From contig NZ_QTWS01000051.1 of the NCBI RefSeq assembly GCF_003461245.1, forward strand, positions 1-16,123: a stretch of 16,123 nucleotides of DNA, read 5' to 3'. A program made the position numbers and the translations under genes. The notes under the pieces were generated by a model. That model saw only the letters and a list, made by a program, of their open reading frames with translations. It did not search any database and had not been told where the DNA came from. How positions within the stretch are numbered: the stretch's first letter is position 1; each line of letters starts with the position of its first letter. Shown here piece by piece: positions 1-7,419 of this stretch. Source of the stretch: Blautia sp. AF19-10LB. GTDB taxonomy: Bacteria; Bacillota; Clostridia; Lachnospirales; Lachnospiraceae.

Positions 1-1277
1 AGCACATTTTGTTGAAGTTTCTTTATATTTTATTTTATCTAGCACAACAAGTTAATTTATGTATTTATGATAATTTAATTAGATTAGATGTCAAGGAATA
101 TTACGGAAGAATATATACACATAATATAGATTTTAATGGACATGGAGAAAGATATCTTTCAAATATGAATTGCGGTGAAACTAATGGTTTACTGATGGGA
201 AATTACATATCATTGTACTTTGCAGAGAGCATATTAAGTAAAATAAGTGTCTCTATAGAAAATATGCTTATGGAGCAGAATATTGATTGTATTTTTTCGT
301 ATTTTTCAGATGATTTTTACTTTTTCTGCAATAAAGAAGATAACGATGGAATTATATCAATTTTTGATAAAGTATTAGAGCAGTTTGATTTGGAAAGAAG
401 TGATAAAAAAGAAATATGGACCTATGAGACTTTTAATAACCATAATGTTGTTGCAAGATATTGGAAAAAAGTAGTTGCACATTGCAATACGCATTTTAGC
501 AATGAAAAGACGGATAATAAACTTTGCTTTATTAATCAAATGGTATACCGTATGTCTAAATTAGATGATTACAAATTGAAGAAGGTATTTATTAATAATC
601 TATTTAAAATAAAGTATTTTCGAGAATTGCCATTAGGAAAATTCCAGGTTAAAGAATATGATTATCATCAGCTGTGTTTTTTATTGAAATATTCGCCAGA
701 ATCAATGTTATATGCTGCTGACAGATTTGCAGAAATGCAGAATTTTGATAAAAACAAATTAACTCAATTCTTTAAGGTAAGATATAAGGAATGTTTAAGA
801 AATAATTATAATGAGGAACAATTATATTATTTCTATGCAATTTCTGTATTTGGTTTTAATGAAATATTGCAAGAATACAGTGGGGCAGTAGCAAAATCAT
901 GTAATCAAATACTAATATCATATTACTTAAAAGATCATTTGTTTAAGGAAGAAGAAATAAATTATTTAAGAACGTGTACACAAGAATCCTATTGGTTGCA
1001 GAACTATCATTTAATTTTGTATTCACCAGATTTAATGTCTGATCTTGAGGAAAGTATAGAAAAATATCTTATTCCACAAAAAATAAAGAGAGCTTTATGT
1101 ACAAAAGTAAGAATGCAAAATCAAAGAATAACATACTTGGAATTTTATAAGGAAAATTTATCACAGAATAAAGCAATTATAAGAGATATTGATATGGTAA
1201 AAGCGGAAATCCTTGAATATTTGGAACTGAAAATACAAGAAAGCGAAGAAATGTTTGAATTAGAAGAGGATGAATAA
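1..1277 (+). CDS. Reverse transcriptase of Abi/DRT (antiphage) type, C-terminal part
   Basis: The reading frame is open to the first bases of the window, so the true start lies outside; the first possible internal start is TTG at 9. Counting from that TTG, the RT palm motifs are visible: motif A as LDVKEYYGRIY with Asp27, a motif B-like ETNGLLMGN at 57-65, and the catalytic FSDDF with Asp101 and Asp102, where most RTs have YxDD. About 290 residues follow with no recognised domain, mostly predicted helical and rich in Lys, Glu, Tyr and Asn. This layout (RT palm plus long helical C-terminus) and the G-L-x-x-G-N form of motif B fit the Abi/UG/DRT clade of defence RTs rather than group II introns, which would have a maturase domain. 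I cannot assign a subtype without the N-terminus. The gene is far more AT-rich than the ICE genes after it, so it is probably acquired cargo. Confidence 0.75.
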   Translation, partial: HILLKFLYILFYLAQQVNLCIYDNLIRLDVKEYYGRIYTHNIDFNGHGERYLSNMNCGETNGLLMGNYISLYFAESILSKISVSIENMLMEQNIDCIFSYFSDDFYFFCNKEDNDGIISIFDKVLEQFDLERSDKKEIWTYETFNNHNVVARYWKKVVAHCNTHFSNEKTDNKLCFINQMVYRMSKLDDYKLKKVFINNLFKIKYFRELPLGKFQVKEYDYHQLCFLLKYSPESMLYAADRFAEMQNFDKNKLTQFFKVRYKECLRNNYNEEQLYYFYAISVFGFNEILQEYSGAVAKSCNQILISYYLKDHLFKEEEINYLRTCTQESYWLQNYHLILYSPDLMSDLEESIEKYLIPQKIKRALCTKVRMQNQRITYLEFYKENLSQNKAIIRDIDMVKAEILEYLELKIQESEEMFELEEDE

Positions 1278-1288
1278 TGCAGGGAAGA

Positions 1289-1317
1289 AGTCATAGTTAG
1301 CACTATGGCTTTTTCTT
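1289..1317 (+). terminator. Rho-independent terminator after the reverse transcriptase
   Basis: Nine-base arms AGTCATAGT and ACTATGGCT pair with one G-T wobble around a TAGC loop and are followed by TTTTTCTT. It lies 11 bases after the stop codon and separates the RT transcript from the ICE genes. Confidence 0.8.
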
Positions 1318-1331
1318 ATGAATAAAAGAAT

Positions 1332-1356
1332 ACTTCTCGACAATTTGTCGGGAAGT
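1332..1356. repeat. 25-bp near-perfect palindrome, copy 1
   Basis: Arms ACTTCTCGACAA and TTGTCGGGAAGT surround a single T. They pair over 12 positions with one G-T wobble. The same sequence recurs at 3909-3933 with only the central base changed. There is no T-run after it, so it is not a standard terminator. In DNA it would be a good dimer-protein operator; in RNA it would be a tight hairpin. A tiny frame with its own AGGAG (ATG at 1376, 12 codons) follows, but I do not call it a gene. Confidence 0.75.
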
Positions 1357-1447
1357 GGAAAGGAGCCAAATTCCAATGAAAATATATCTCCCCCATCTGT
1401 TAGTTCCACCATAATTTGCTGATCAGAATCGAAAGGAGGCGTGCAAA

Positions 1448-1930
1448 TTGCAGGAAGAAGTTACACAGAAAACAATCGCATTGTCGGTTAAAACTGCAAG
1501 AGTGACTGCCGACGTGTTAAAAAATATGCTGCGGAAGTATCTGTCAGGACAGAAGCAAAAGGGAAAGAATCCTTACAAGGTTGGAAAACAGTCATACAAA
1601 GAATTGAAAAGCCAGGGTTCTGGTTTATCCAATATTGAAATCACAGATGGAAATATCAAGTCTTTTGAGCGTGTGGCGAAGAAATACCGCTTAGATTTTG
1701 CCTTGAAAAAAGACAGTTCGACCAAGCCACCGACTTACTATGTGTTCTTTAAAGGGCAGGATACAGAAATGATGAATCTGGCATTTAAGAAATATTTGGG
1801 TGTACAGATGAATAAAAAGGATAAACCATCTATTATGAAAAAACTTATGCACTTTAAGGATGCTGTGTCTAAAGGAAAGAACAGAGAACGAGCAAGAGAA
1901 CAGCAGAAAGACAGAGGGCAGAGTTTATGA
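1448..1930 (+). CDS. pcfB: PcfB family protein (DUF3801), ICE conjugation gene
   Basis: This 160-residue basic protein matches the PcfB/DUF3801 family, which in enterococcal and Tn1549-type conjugation modules is encoded directly before the VirD4 coupling protein and is thought to help deliver the relaxosome to it. The N-terminus (VTQKTIALSVKTARVTADVL) and the central segment ending in YYVFFKGQD are typical of the family; the last 30 residues are highly charged and likely disordered. The start is TTG, chosen because AAGGAGG lies 7 bases upstream and no ATG fits. The stop overlaps the VirD4 start by four bases (ATGA), which indicates translational coupling and a shared operon. Full length for the family. 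Confidence 0.85.
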   Translation: MQEEVTQKTIALSVKTARVTADVLKNMLRKYLSGQKQKGKNPYKVGKQSYKELKSQGSGLSNIEITDGNIKSFERVAKKYRLDFALKKDSSTKPPTYYVFFKGQDTEMMNLAFKKYLGVQMNKKDKPSIMKKLMHFKDAVSKGKNRERAREQQKDRGQSL

Positions 1931-3909
1931 CGGAGAAAAAACAGCAGCATAAGAAGAAAAGAGGAAAAGTTCAGCATATCAGAGGCTCTCCGAAAAAGAG
2001 AAAAATATCTGGAAAAGCTTTTTTTTCTTCAGAGAGTATCCCAGGAAAAATGCTTGCGGATGTGAAAAATCTGATTACGGACAAGGCAAGTGAATTGAAG
2101 AGGGCAGATCAGAAAAAGCTGTTTTTAGCTAATTTCCCCTATCTGATGTTTGCTTATTTTTTCAATAAGATTGCCTGGCTGTATAGGGTAAACACCGGAG
2201 CAACTTCCTGGGATAAATTTATGAATACCATTACTTATTTTGAACTGGCGTTTCAGAATCTCTGGCCAAGTTTGAATCATATAGATTTGTTGTGTGGAAT
2301 CGCAGGCGGCGTGGTTGTAAAGCTTATTATTATTTACCGCACGAAAAATGCCAGGAAATATCGACTGGGTGTGGAGTATGGTTCTGCCAGATGGGGAACA
2401 GAAAAAGATATACGACCATATGCTGATCCTGAATTTGAAAATAATATTATTCTCACAGAAACAGAGAGTCTTACTATGTCAAGCAGACCAAAGAATCCGA
2501 AATACGCCAGGAATAAAAACATTCTGGTAATTGGCGGTTCCGGTTCTGGAAAAACCAGATTTTTTGTAAAGCCTAACATTATGCAGATGCACAGCTCTTA
2601 TGTGATTACTGATCCGAAGGGAACTGTGCTTCTGGAGGTTGGCAGTATGCTGGCAAAAGGCAGTCCGATGACGGATGAGAATGGAAAAATCGTGCGGGAC
2701 AAAGAGGGAAAAATTATATACGAACCGTATAAAATCAAAGTTTTGAATACAATTAATTTCAAAAAATCCATGCACTATAATCCATTTGTATATATCCGCA
2801 GTGAAAAAGATATTCTAAAACTGGTAACAACCATTATTGCTAACACCAAAGGTGAAGGGCAGCAATCGGGTGAGGATTTTTGGGTAAAGGCGGAAAAACT
2901 CTATTATTGTGCCCTGATTGGTTATATCTGGTATGAAGGCAGGGAAGAAGAAAAAAATTTTAATACTCTGTTGGAAATGATCAATGCGTCAGAAGCCAGG
3001 GAAGATGATGAGAATTTCAAGAATCCAGTGGATCTGATGTTTGATGAACTGGAGCAGAAAGACCCGAACCATTTTGCGGTAAGGCAGTACAAAAAATACA
3101 AGCTGGCTGCAGGTAAGACAGCAAAATCTATTCTGATCAGTTGTGGTGCAAGACTCGCACCCTTTGATATTGCGGAACTGCGGGAGCTTATGAGTTATGA
3201 CGAACTGGAACTGGATCTGGTTGGTGACAGGAAAACTGCATTGTTTGTTATTATTTCAGATACCGATGATACCTTTAATTTTATTGTTTCTATTATGTAC
3301 ACACAGCTTTTTAATCTGCTCTGTGACAGAGCTGATGATGTATATGGAGGCAGACTTCCAATTCATGTGCGGTGTCTCCTGGACGAGTTTGCGAACATCG
3401 GACAAATTCCTAAATTCGAAAAACTGATTGCTACGATTAGAAGCCGGGAAATCTCAGCTTCTATTATTTTGCAGTCAAAGTCTCAGCTTAAGGCAATTTA
3501 TAAGGATAATGCCGATACCATCGAAGGGAACTGTGATACGACCTTATTCCTGGGTGGAAAGGAAAAAACGACATTAAAGGAAATAGCGGAGATTTTGGGA
3601 AAAGAAACCATAGATCTTTATAACACATCGGATACGAGAGGCAGTCAGCGGTCTTATGGAATGAACTACCAGAAAACAGGAAAGGAGTTGATGAGCCAAG
3701 ATGAAATAGCAGTCATGGACGGGGGAAAATGTATTCTGCAGGTGAGAGGTGTCAGACCATTTTTCTCAAATAAATACGATATTTGCAAACATAAAAACTA
3801 CAAATATCTGTCCGATTATGACAAAAAGAATACCTTTGATATTGAAAAATATCTGAGTACTAATCTGATACTGAAACCAGAGGATGAAGTGGAATTGTAT
3901 CAGATGTAA
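1927..3909 (+). CDS. virD4: VirD4/TraG-type conjugation coupling ATPase
   Basis: A type IV coupling protein: the membrane-bound hexameric ATPase that brings the relaxase-DNA complex to the secretion channel. Visible in the 660 residues are a very basic N-terminal tail (1-27), two hydrophobic segments (about 66-86 and 119-137), Walker A GGSGSGKT at 203-210, and Walker B as RCLLDEF at 482-488 followed by ANIGQIP, the TraG/VirD4 signature. The length is usual for Tn1549-type ICEs. It follows pcfB with a four-base overlap. The mobilizable element downstream has a relaxase but no coupling protein of its own, so this ATPase is the obvious candidate to serve it. The 25-bp palindrome begins on the last base of the stop codon. 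Confidence 0.93.
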   Translation: MTEKKQQHKKKRGKVQHIRGSPKKRKISGKAFFSSESIPGKMLADVKNLITDKASELKRADQKKLFLANFPYLMFAYFFNKIAWLYRVNTGATSWDKFMNTITYFELAFQNLWPSLNHIDLLCGIAGGVVVKLIIIYRTKNARKYRLGVEYGSARWGTEKDIRPYADPEFENNIILTETESLTMSSRPKNPKYARNKNILVIGGSGSGKTRFFVKPNIMQMHSSYVITDPKGTVLLEVGSMLAKGSPMTDENGKIVRDKEGKIIYEPYKIKVLNTINFKKSMHYNPFVYIRSEKDILKLVTTIIANTKGEGQQSGEDFWVKAEKLYYCALIGYIWYEGREEEKNFNTLLEMINASEAREDDENFKNPVDLMFDELEQKDPNHFAVRQYKKYKLAAGKTAKSILISCGARLAPFDIAELRELMSYDELELDLVGDRKTALFVIISDTDDTFNFIVSIMYTQLFNLLCDRADDVYGGRLPIHVRCLLDEFANIGQIPKFEKLIATIRSREISASIILQSKSQLKAIYKDNADTIEGNCDTTLFLGGKEKTTLKEIAEILGKETIDLYNTSDTRGSQRSYGMNYQKTGKELMSQDEIAVMDGGKCILQVRGVRPFFSNKYDICKHKNYKYLSDYDKKNTFDIEKYLSTNLILKPEDEVELYQM

Positions 3910-3933
3910 CTTCTCGACAAATTGTCGGGAAGT
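3909..3933. repeat. 25-bp near-perfect palindrome, copy 2
   Basis: The arms are the same as those at 1332-1356 (ACTTCTCGACAA and TTGTCGGGAAGT) with A instead of T at the centre. It overlaps the stop codon of virD4. The identity runs past the palindrome into GTGGA in both copies. Because the intervening genes are coding throughout, the two copies bracket the pcfB-virD4 operon exactly. Confidence 0.75.
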
Positions 3934-3951
3934 GGATCATGGGAGGAAATC

Positions 3952-4053
3952 ATGAATAATTTGGAAAAAAGGAACAGTCGGTATCCATCGACGAAAATGA
4001 ATATACCGACTGTACGTGTGAGGGATTTTCCAAGTAGAAAATCCTATGCTTAG
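3952..4053 (+). CDS. Possible 33-residue small protein
   Basis: An ATG with GGGAGGAA ending two bases upstream opens a frame reading MNNLEKRNSRY and ending PSRKSYA. It is basic and has no recognised domain. The ribosome site is strong, but the frame contains an 11-bp inverted repeat and a second stem, so the sequence may be under RNA-structure constraint instead. It could be a leader peptide for maff2. I give it as possible only. Confidence 0.3.
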   Translation: MNNLEKRNSRYPSTKMNIPTVRVRDFPSRKSYA

Positions 4054-4139
4054 TGTAGCACAAAAGGCAGGGTTTATATAGTGTTTTCTTCCCTTTCTGG
4101 AAAAAATCTAAGAAAGGACTGGAAAATGTAAGTTTTCCA
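3974..4139 (+). other. Cluster of four stem-loops between virD4 and maff2
   Basis: Four separate inverted repeats lie in 166 bases: ACAGTCGGTAT/ATACCGACTGT (3974-3984 and 4003-4013, perfect); GGATTTTC/GAAAATCC (4023-4030 and 4037-4044, perfect, 6-base loop); CCTTTCT/AGAAAGG (4092-4098 and 4111-4117, perfect); and TGGAAAA/TTTTCCA (4120-4126 and 4133-4139, 6-base loop), which ends 11 bases before the maff2 ATG. None has a clean T-run. A structured leader controlling maff2 and the T4SS genes is plausible, as is an intergenic processing region. No known riboswitch pattern was recognised. Confidence 0.5.
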
Positions 4140-4150
4140 AAGGTACACTT

Positions 4151-4309
4151 ATGGCATTTTTTACAACGGCAATTACGACCTTAAAAACATTGGTTTGTGC
4201 GATCGGAGCCGGACTTGCAGCCTGGGGAGTGATCAATCTGCTGGAAGGATATGGAACGGACAATCCGGGTGCAAAGTCACAAGGGATAAAACAGTTCATG
4301 GCTAATTAG
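4151..4309 (+). pseudogene. maff2 family ICE membrane protein, 5' part, interrupted by the IME
   Basis: This reads MAFFTTAITTLKTLVCAIGA and continues to GAKSQGIKQ; it is the start of the small hydrophobic Maff2 protein found just upstream of VirB6 in Tn1549-type conjugation modules (a T4SS membrane component of unknown detail). The native sequence runs to about codon 48, then the inserted element supplies FMAN and a stop. The missing C-terminal part is found at 15383-15466. Joined at the shared GGGATAAAACAGTT, the two halves restore a normal protein of about 73 residues ending in PQLATLFG. The truncated 52-residue product may still be made, but it lacks the second hydrophobic segment. Confidence 0.85.
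4283..4302. other. Left attachment site of the IME (in maff2)
   Basis: GGGATAAAACAGTT at 4283-4296 is identical to 15383-15396; after one mismatch, ATGGC is also shared. The left side of this site is maff2 coding sequence and the right side is element. Rebuilding the circular junction places CTAATTGGGGAT and ATGGCTAATTAG as inverted half-sites (9 of 12 positions) around a 10-base centre whose middle dinucleotide is CA, here 4292-4293. This is the predicted crossover. Confidence 0.8.
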
Positions 4310-4374
4310 TTGGAACAAAAAACGAAAGGAAAAGCACAATCCAGACGGTATCAGCGGCAGGCTACAAGAATAAA

Positions 4375-4403
4375 TTGTGATTTCACAAGATTGGTGCTAT
4401 AAT
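4375..4403 (+). promoter_or_regulatory. Sigma-A promoter at the left end of the IME
   Basis: TTGTGA and a perfect TATAAT are separated by 17 bases. It lies 63 bases before the first gene of the element and is the best promoter in the window. It probably drives the HTH-tnpV-DUF1835 operon. Confidence 0.75.
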
Positions 4404-4419
4404 AAGAGAAAAGTTCCTG

Positions 4420-4437
4420 CCGGGGCAGCCGCCCCGG
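4420..4437 (+). promoter_or_regulatory. GC hairpin in the 5' leader of the HTH gene
   Basis: Perfect 7-bp arms CCGGGGC and GCCCCGG flank an AGCC loop, 17 bases after the -10 box. No T-run follows, so it is a stable leader stem (transcript protection or translational control) rather than a terminator. Confidence 0.55.
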
Positions 4438-4466
4438 TGGTATAGATAGAAAGGCAGGAAAACAAT

Positions 4467-4739
4467 ATGCACATCAGCTATAAGCCACTCTGGCACACAC
4501 TGTTAGAGCGTGATATGAGAAAAGAGGATTTAAGGCTTGCCGCTGGTATGACAACAAATATGATTGCCAATATGAGCAAAGAGGGAAAGCACATCAGCAT
4601 GGATACATTAGCCCGTATCTGCGAAACGCTGAATTGTGAGATTACCGATGTGATTGAGTTAGTACCAGACGAGCCTGCTTCCACAGGAGGTAAGGAACAT
4701 GAGCGAATTGAAACCAAGAATAACGGAAAACAGAATTGA
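4467..4739 (+). CDS. Small Cro/C1-type HTH protein
   Basis: This 90-residue protein has a helix-turn-helix of the short Cro/YozG type (residues about 10-65; MRKEDLRLAAGMTTNMIANM and DTLARICETLNCEITDVI are the typical segments). It should bind DNA as a regulator, and given its place as the first gene inside the element, could control the promoter in front of it or act in excision. GGCAGGAAAACAAT gives a modest ribosome site. Its last 41 bases overlap tnpV in another frame. The C-terminal 25 residues are charged and probably disordered. Confidence 0.8.
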   Translation: MHISYKPLWHTLLERDMRKEDLRLAAGMTTNMIANMSKEGKHISMDTLARICETLNCEITDVIELVPDEPASTGGKEHERIETKNNGKQN

Positions 4740-5076
4740 TTATATCCTTGTCGGAGATTATTACATCCCGGACTTGAAACTGCCGGAGGAACACCGCCCT
4801 ATCGGAAAGTACGGACGGATGCACCGGGAATATTTAAGGGAAGTCCACCCAGCCAGATTGAATACATTGATACTGACCGGGGAATTGTGGACATATCTTG
4901 CAGACCTGAACGAACAGGCACAGGAACGGTTAGACACCATCATGGAGCAGATGAAAACTGCCGAGGGCGTAACCGAGGAATTGAAGCGTACCCACCAAAT
5001 GGAATGGGTGCAGCGTTGCAATAACATTCATAACCGGGCAGAAGAAATTGTTTTGCATGAGATGATTTATTCATAA
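4699..5076 (+). CDS. tnpV: TnpV family transposon-encoded protein
   Basis: This 125-residue protein matches the TnpV family first seen in the clostridial transposon Tn4451 and now known from many serine-recombinase elements; its role is unsettled. The family features are the N-terminal IDYILVGDYYIPDLKLPEE, the central IGKYGRMHREYLREVHPARL and the Trp-rich end. No enzymatic motif is visible. The ATG at 4699 is chosen because AGGAGG ends 8 bases upstream. It overlaps the HTH gene and is followed after 29 bases by the DUF1835 gene, so all three are probably one operon. Full length for the family. Confidence 0.85.
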   Translation: MSELKPRITENRIDYILVGDYYIPDLKLPEEHRPIGKYGRMHREYLREVHPARLNTLILTGELWTYLADLNEQAQERLDTIMEQMKTAEGVTEELKRTHQMEWVQRCNNIHNRAEEIVLHEMIYS

Positions 5077-5105
5077 CGGGAGCAATTAAATCGGAGGTAT
5101 ATAAG

Positions 5106-6068
5106 ATGATTGAAATTGTATTTGGTGAAAGTGCCTGTGGAAGTTTGAAAATTGCCCAAACTTACGGCAAGGGAAAGTATAGAGGAAGTGCTGTTTCAAT
5201 ATTTATGAGGCATGAAGACGGGAGTGTTCCATCTTCAGATGAAATGAAAAAAGCACAGCTTCAAGCACAGGAACAAGAACGCATTGCTTGGGAGAATGCT
5301 ATTCCATTGGGAGGCAAGAGCTGTGATGTTTATTGTTTTGATATGGCTCTTAGTGTGGGAGATATTTCTGATAATGGAATTGGCGAACAGCGGAAAAATG
5401 TTTTCAAGAAAATGCTGTCTGTCTGCTTTGTAGAGGATTTAGATTATCAGGTTGAAGAAAAAATACAGAAAATTAAAACTACATTGACCTCAGTGATTGA
5501 ACGATATGTAGCTGGGGAAGAAATTCGCATTTGGTATAGCTATAATCCAGATGAGCTTTGTGGTATGTATTGGCTTATGAAACAACTTCAACCCTTAAAC
5601 TGCCAGACAACAATTTATTTGGTTAAGTTACCTACATGGGAATATGGAAAAGAAAATACTATGACATCCAAAATAGCATGGGGCGAGGTCTCTCCTGGCG
5701 AATGGGGAAACTATATAACTCTACAAGAGAAAGCTAATCCTGTATTTCTTTCAGCTTGTGCTATGAAATGGAATCAACTTCAAAATGAAAATGCACCTTT
5801 GCGTGCAATGTTAAATGGTAAATTGCAAAGCGTTTCAGAAGATATATATGATAGTTTCATTCTTCGTGAAATTGCGGAACAGCCAGAGCAATTCAAAATG
5901 GCTATTGTCATAGGTAATGTTTTAGGAAAATATCAACTTGGAATTAGTGATGTATGGATTTCCAATCGCATTGATAAAATGCTTGAAGATGGTGTGTTGG
6001 AAATTATACAGGACGCACCAAAGGGAGAAACAAATTATCGCCGAATATTAAGAAAACGAATGAAGTAA
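5106..6068 (+). CDS. DUF1835/DUF3658 domain protein (cargo)
   Basis: The 320 residues begin MIEIVFGESACGSLKIAQ, the usual start of DUF1835 proteins, and the end (VWISNRIDKMLEDGVLEII and on to RRILRKR) matches the winged-helix-like DUF3658. In between, residues about 135-175 hold EEIRIWYSYNPDELCGMYWL, the conserved acidic patch of the family. Function is not known; no membrane segment or signal peptide is seen. GGAGG lies 9 bases before the ATG. Its base composition is more AT-rich than the IME backbone and it sits between tnpV and a terminator, so I read it as cargo acquired by the element. Confidence 0.75.
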   Translation: MIEIVFGESACGSLKIAQTYGKGKYRGSAVSIFMRHEDGSVPSSDEMKKAQLQAQEQERIAWENAIPLGGKSCDVYCFDMALSVGDISDNGIGEQRKNVFKKMLSVCFVEDLDYQVEEKIQKIKTTLTSVIERYVAGEEIRIWYSYNPDELCGMYWLMKQLQPLNCQTTIYLVKLPTWEYGKENTMTSKIAWGEVSPGEWGNYITLQEKANPVFLSACAMKWNQLQNENAPLRAMLNGKLQSVSEDIYDSFILREIAEQPEQFKMAIVIGNVLGKYQLGISDVWISNRIDKMLEDGVLEIIQDAPKGETNYRRILRKRMK

Positions 6069-6080
6069 TAACCACAGCAC

Positions 6081-6126
6081 AAACCGCTGCTACATGGAAT
6101 CCAACAAACCATGCAACAGCGGTTTT
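6081..6126. terminator. Bidirectional terminator between convergent genes
   Basis: Perfect arms AAACCGCTG and CAGCGGTTT, with a second inner stem CATGG/CCATG (6093-6097, 6109-6113). A T-run follows on the plus strand and A's precede it, so it can stop both the DUF1835 transcript and the opposing XRE gene. Confidence 0.8.
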
Positions 6127-6129
6127 CCT

Positions 6130-6936
6130 TTACCGTTTTTTCCTCTGGTTGATAGGCGTTCCCGTTTTCTTTGATTTTTGGAGAATCCGAATAAGCCAGC
6201 GAAATTCTTCATCTGACAGATTTTTATAGTTGATACCGAGCTGCTTGCAGTAAAGCACTGCCAGTTTTTCCAAACGGCTGCCCTTGAAATTTTCGACCGC
6301 TTCCAGATTTTCTTTCAGTTCATTGGCAACAGTGGTCTGGGGCGCACTCTCACTATCCTTTTTATGGGTTTCCCGAATATCCCGGATAATCAGGTTTAGG
6401 TCATCCAGAACCATGTGGCTGAAATATTCATCATCACTGATATGGGCGGCTTGCAGCACTTTCAAATGTGGGTCATCTTCGCCAGGGCGATACCGTTCTA
6501 TGATTTCATGTCGGACAGTATCGACAAGGGTGTTGAGGTTTTGAATCTGCATGGTGGCAATCCCATCCACATAAATCTCAATGTCCGCAAGAAACTTGAT
6601 AAAGTCCTTATGGGTGGCAAGTTCGCAGAGCAGACGGTTGTTGATCCGACCGCTTTTCAGAAGTGCAACCATTTCATCGTTCAAATGCAGCTCCGTCAGT
6701 GGCGTGTTGATCTGCTCCCTGTTCTCTGTCCGGCACAGCAGATAATCGACGGAAACCCCATAGAAGTCTGCCAGCGTGATAAGGTTGCCATGATTGATTT
6801 CCTTAAAATCTTCTTTTTCATAACTGCCAAGGGCTGATTTAGAAATACCCGTTAGTTTTGATAGTTCTTCCAGATTTAAGCCTTTGTCCTTGCGGAGTTC
6901 CCAAAGGCGTTCCTGTATGCTTGTTGCTCCTTTCAT
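6130..6936 (-). CDS. XRE-family transcriptional regulator
   Basis: About 268 residues with an N-terminal helix-turn-helix (residues about 8-65; ELRKDKGLNLEELSKLTGIS then SALGSYEKEDFKEI, with the typical ITLADFYGVSVDYLL). The rest, about 200 residues, is helical with no recognised domain; members of this type are common next to replication and mobilization genes of such elements and are probably repressors. I start at the ATG at 6936 because GGAG lies 9 bases upstream; the GTG at 6942 would be only 3 bases from it. It is the only minus-strand gene in the IME and is transcribed away from the replication-like operon, as expected for a control gene. Confidence 0.8.
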   Translation of the reverse strand: MKGATSIQERLWELRKDKGLNLEELSKLTGISKSALGSYEKEDFKEINHGNLITLADFYGVSVDYLLCRTENREQINTPLTELHLNDEMVALLKSGRINNRLLCELATHKDFIKFLADIEIYVDGIATMQIQNLNTLVDTVRHEIIERYRPGEDDPHLKVLQAAHISDDEYFSHMVLDDLNLIIRDIRETHKKDSESAPQTTVANELKENLEAVENFKGSRLEKLAVLYCKQLGINYKNLSDEEFRWLIRILQKSKKTGTPINQRKKR

Positions 6937-6982
6937 GGGCACACGCTCCTTTCCAACGGTTTCATTGCTGCCGCTTATCTGG

Positions 6983-7012
6983 ATTATATCACACTTTCCG
7001 TAATCGTGGAAA
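6983..7012 (-). promoter_or_regulatory. Promoter and possible operator of the XRE gene
   Basis: On the minus strand TATAAT (6988-6983) is preceded after 17 bases by TTCCAC (7011-7006), a weak -35. An inverted repeat TTTCC/GGAAA (6995-6999, 7008-7012) covers the spacer and -35, a fitting place for autorepression. The operator part is inference. Confidence 0.5.
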
Positions 7013-7020
7013 TTTCTGAT

Positions 7021-7419
7021 TTTTACCCTTAATTCCTACTTTGTGGACATACGGCACAGGGCACAAAAATGTTCTATGATACAGGTAGTTCATCGATGGA
7101 TTATTCCAATCGAATGACCAGCCTGTGTGGGATATGCTTCCCCGGCGATGTAGCGCCATGAATTTTGGCAGGGATATGGAGGAACCCTGACCAAAACGAG
7201 CGTACCAAAGGGAGCGATACGCCGCTGTGAGATTCAGGGGAGGAACGACACCGGGGAGAACTGGCGAACTGACACCGAAATGATACCGAAACACAACAAT
7301 CTGATAGGGGGACAGTCTACCCTATCGCTGATACTTCGGGAGATTTTAAGCGGCTCTATGGCTGTAATTTTACCGAAAATCGCCCCGAAACCATACACTA
7401 AAACGGGAGGAAGCGCAAT
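7021..7419. other. Structured non-coding region, possible origin or control region
   Basis: About 400 bases without a convincing gene. It holds: a long inverted repeat TTTTGGCAGGG/CCCTGACCAAAA (7163-7173, 7185-7196; one bulge, 11-base loop); two adjacent 11-bp direct repeats TGACACCGAAA and TGATACCGAAA (7270-7291), with a weaker relative ACGACACCGGGG at 7245-7256; and a perfect stem GATAGGG/CCCTATC (7303-7309, 7320-7326). It separates the divergent XRE regulator from an operon with a RepA_N-like gene. A 101-codon minus-strand frame crosses it, but its composition (Pro, Ser, Arg, Trp) looks like a translation of structured DNA. Candidate roles: a second replication origin, or the operator region of the XRE protein. 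Confidence 0.5.

Noticed and set aside
1376..1414. 12-codon frame with its own AGGAG after palindrome copy 1
   Set aside because: Too short, and no similar peptide follows copy 2; not supported as a gene.
6989..7294. 101-codon minus-strand frame in the spacer
   Set aside because: It runs through inverted and direct repeats, has no clear ribosome site and no recognisable domain; better explained as structured non-coding DNA.
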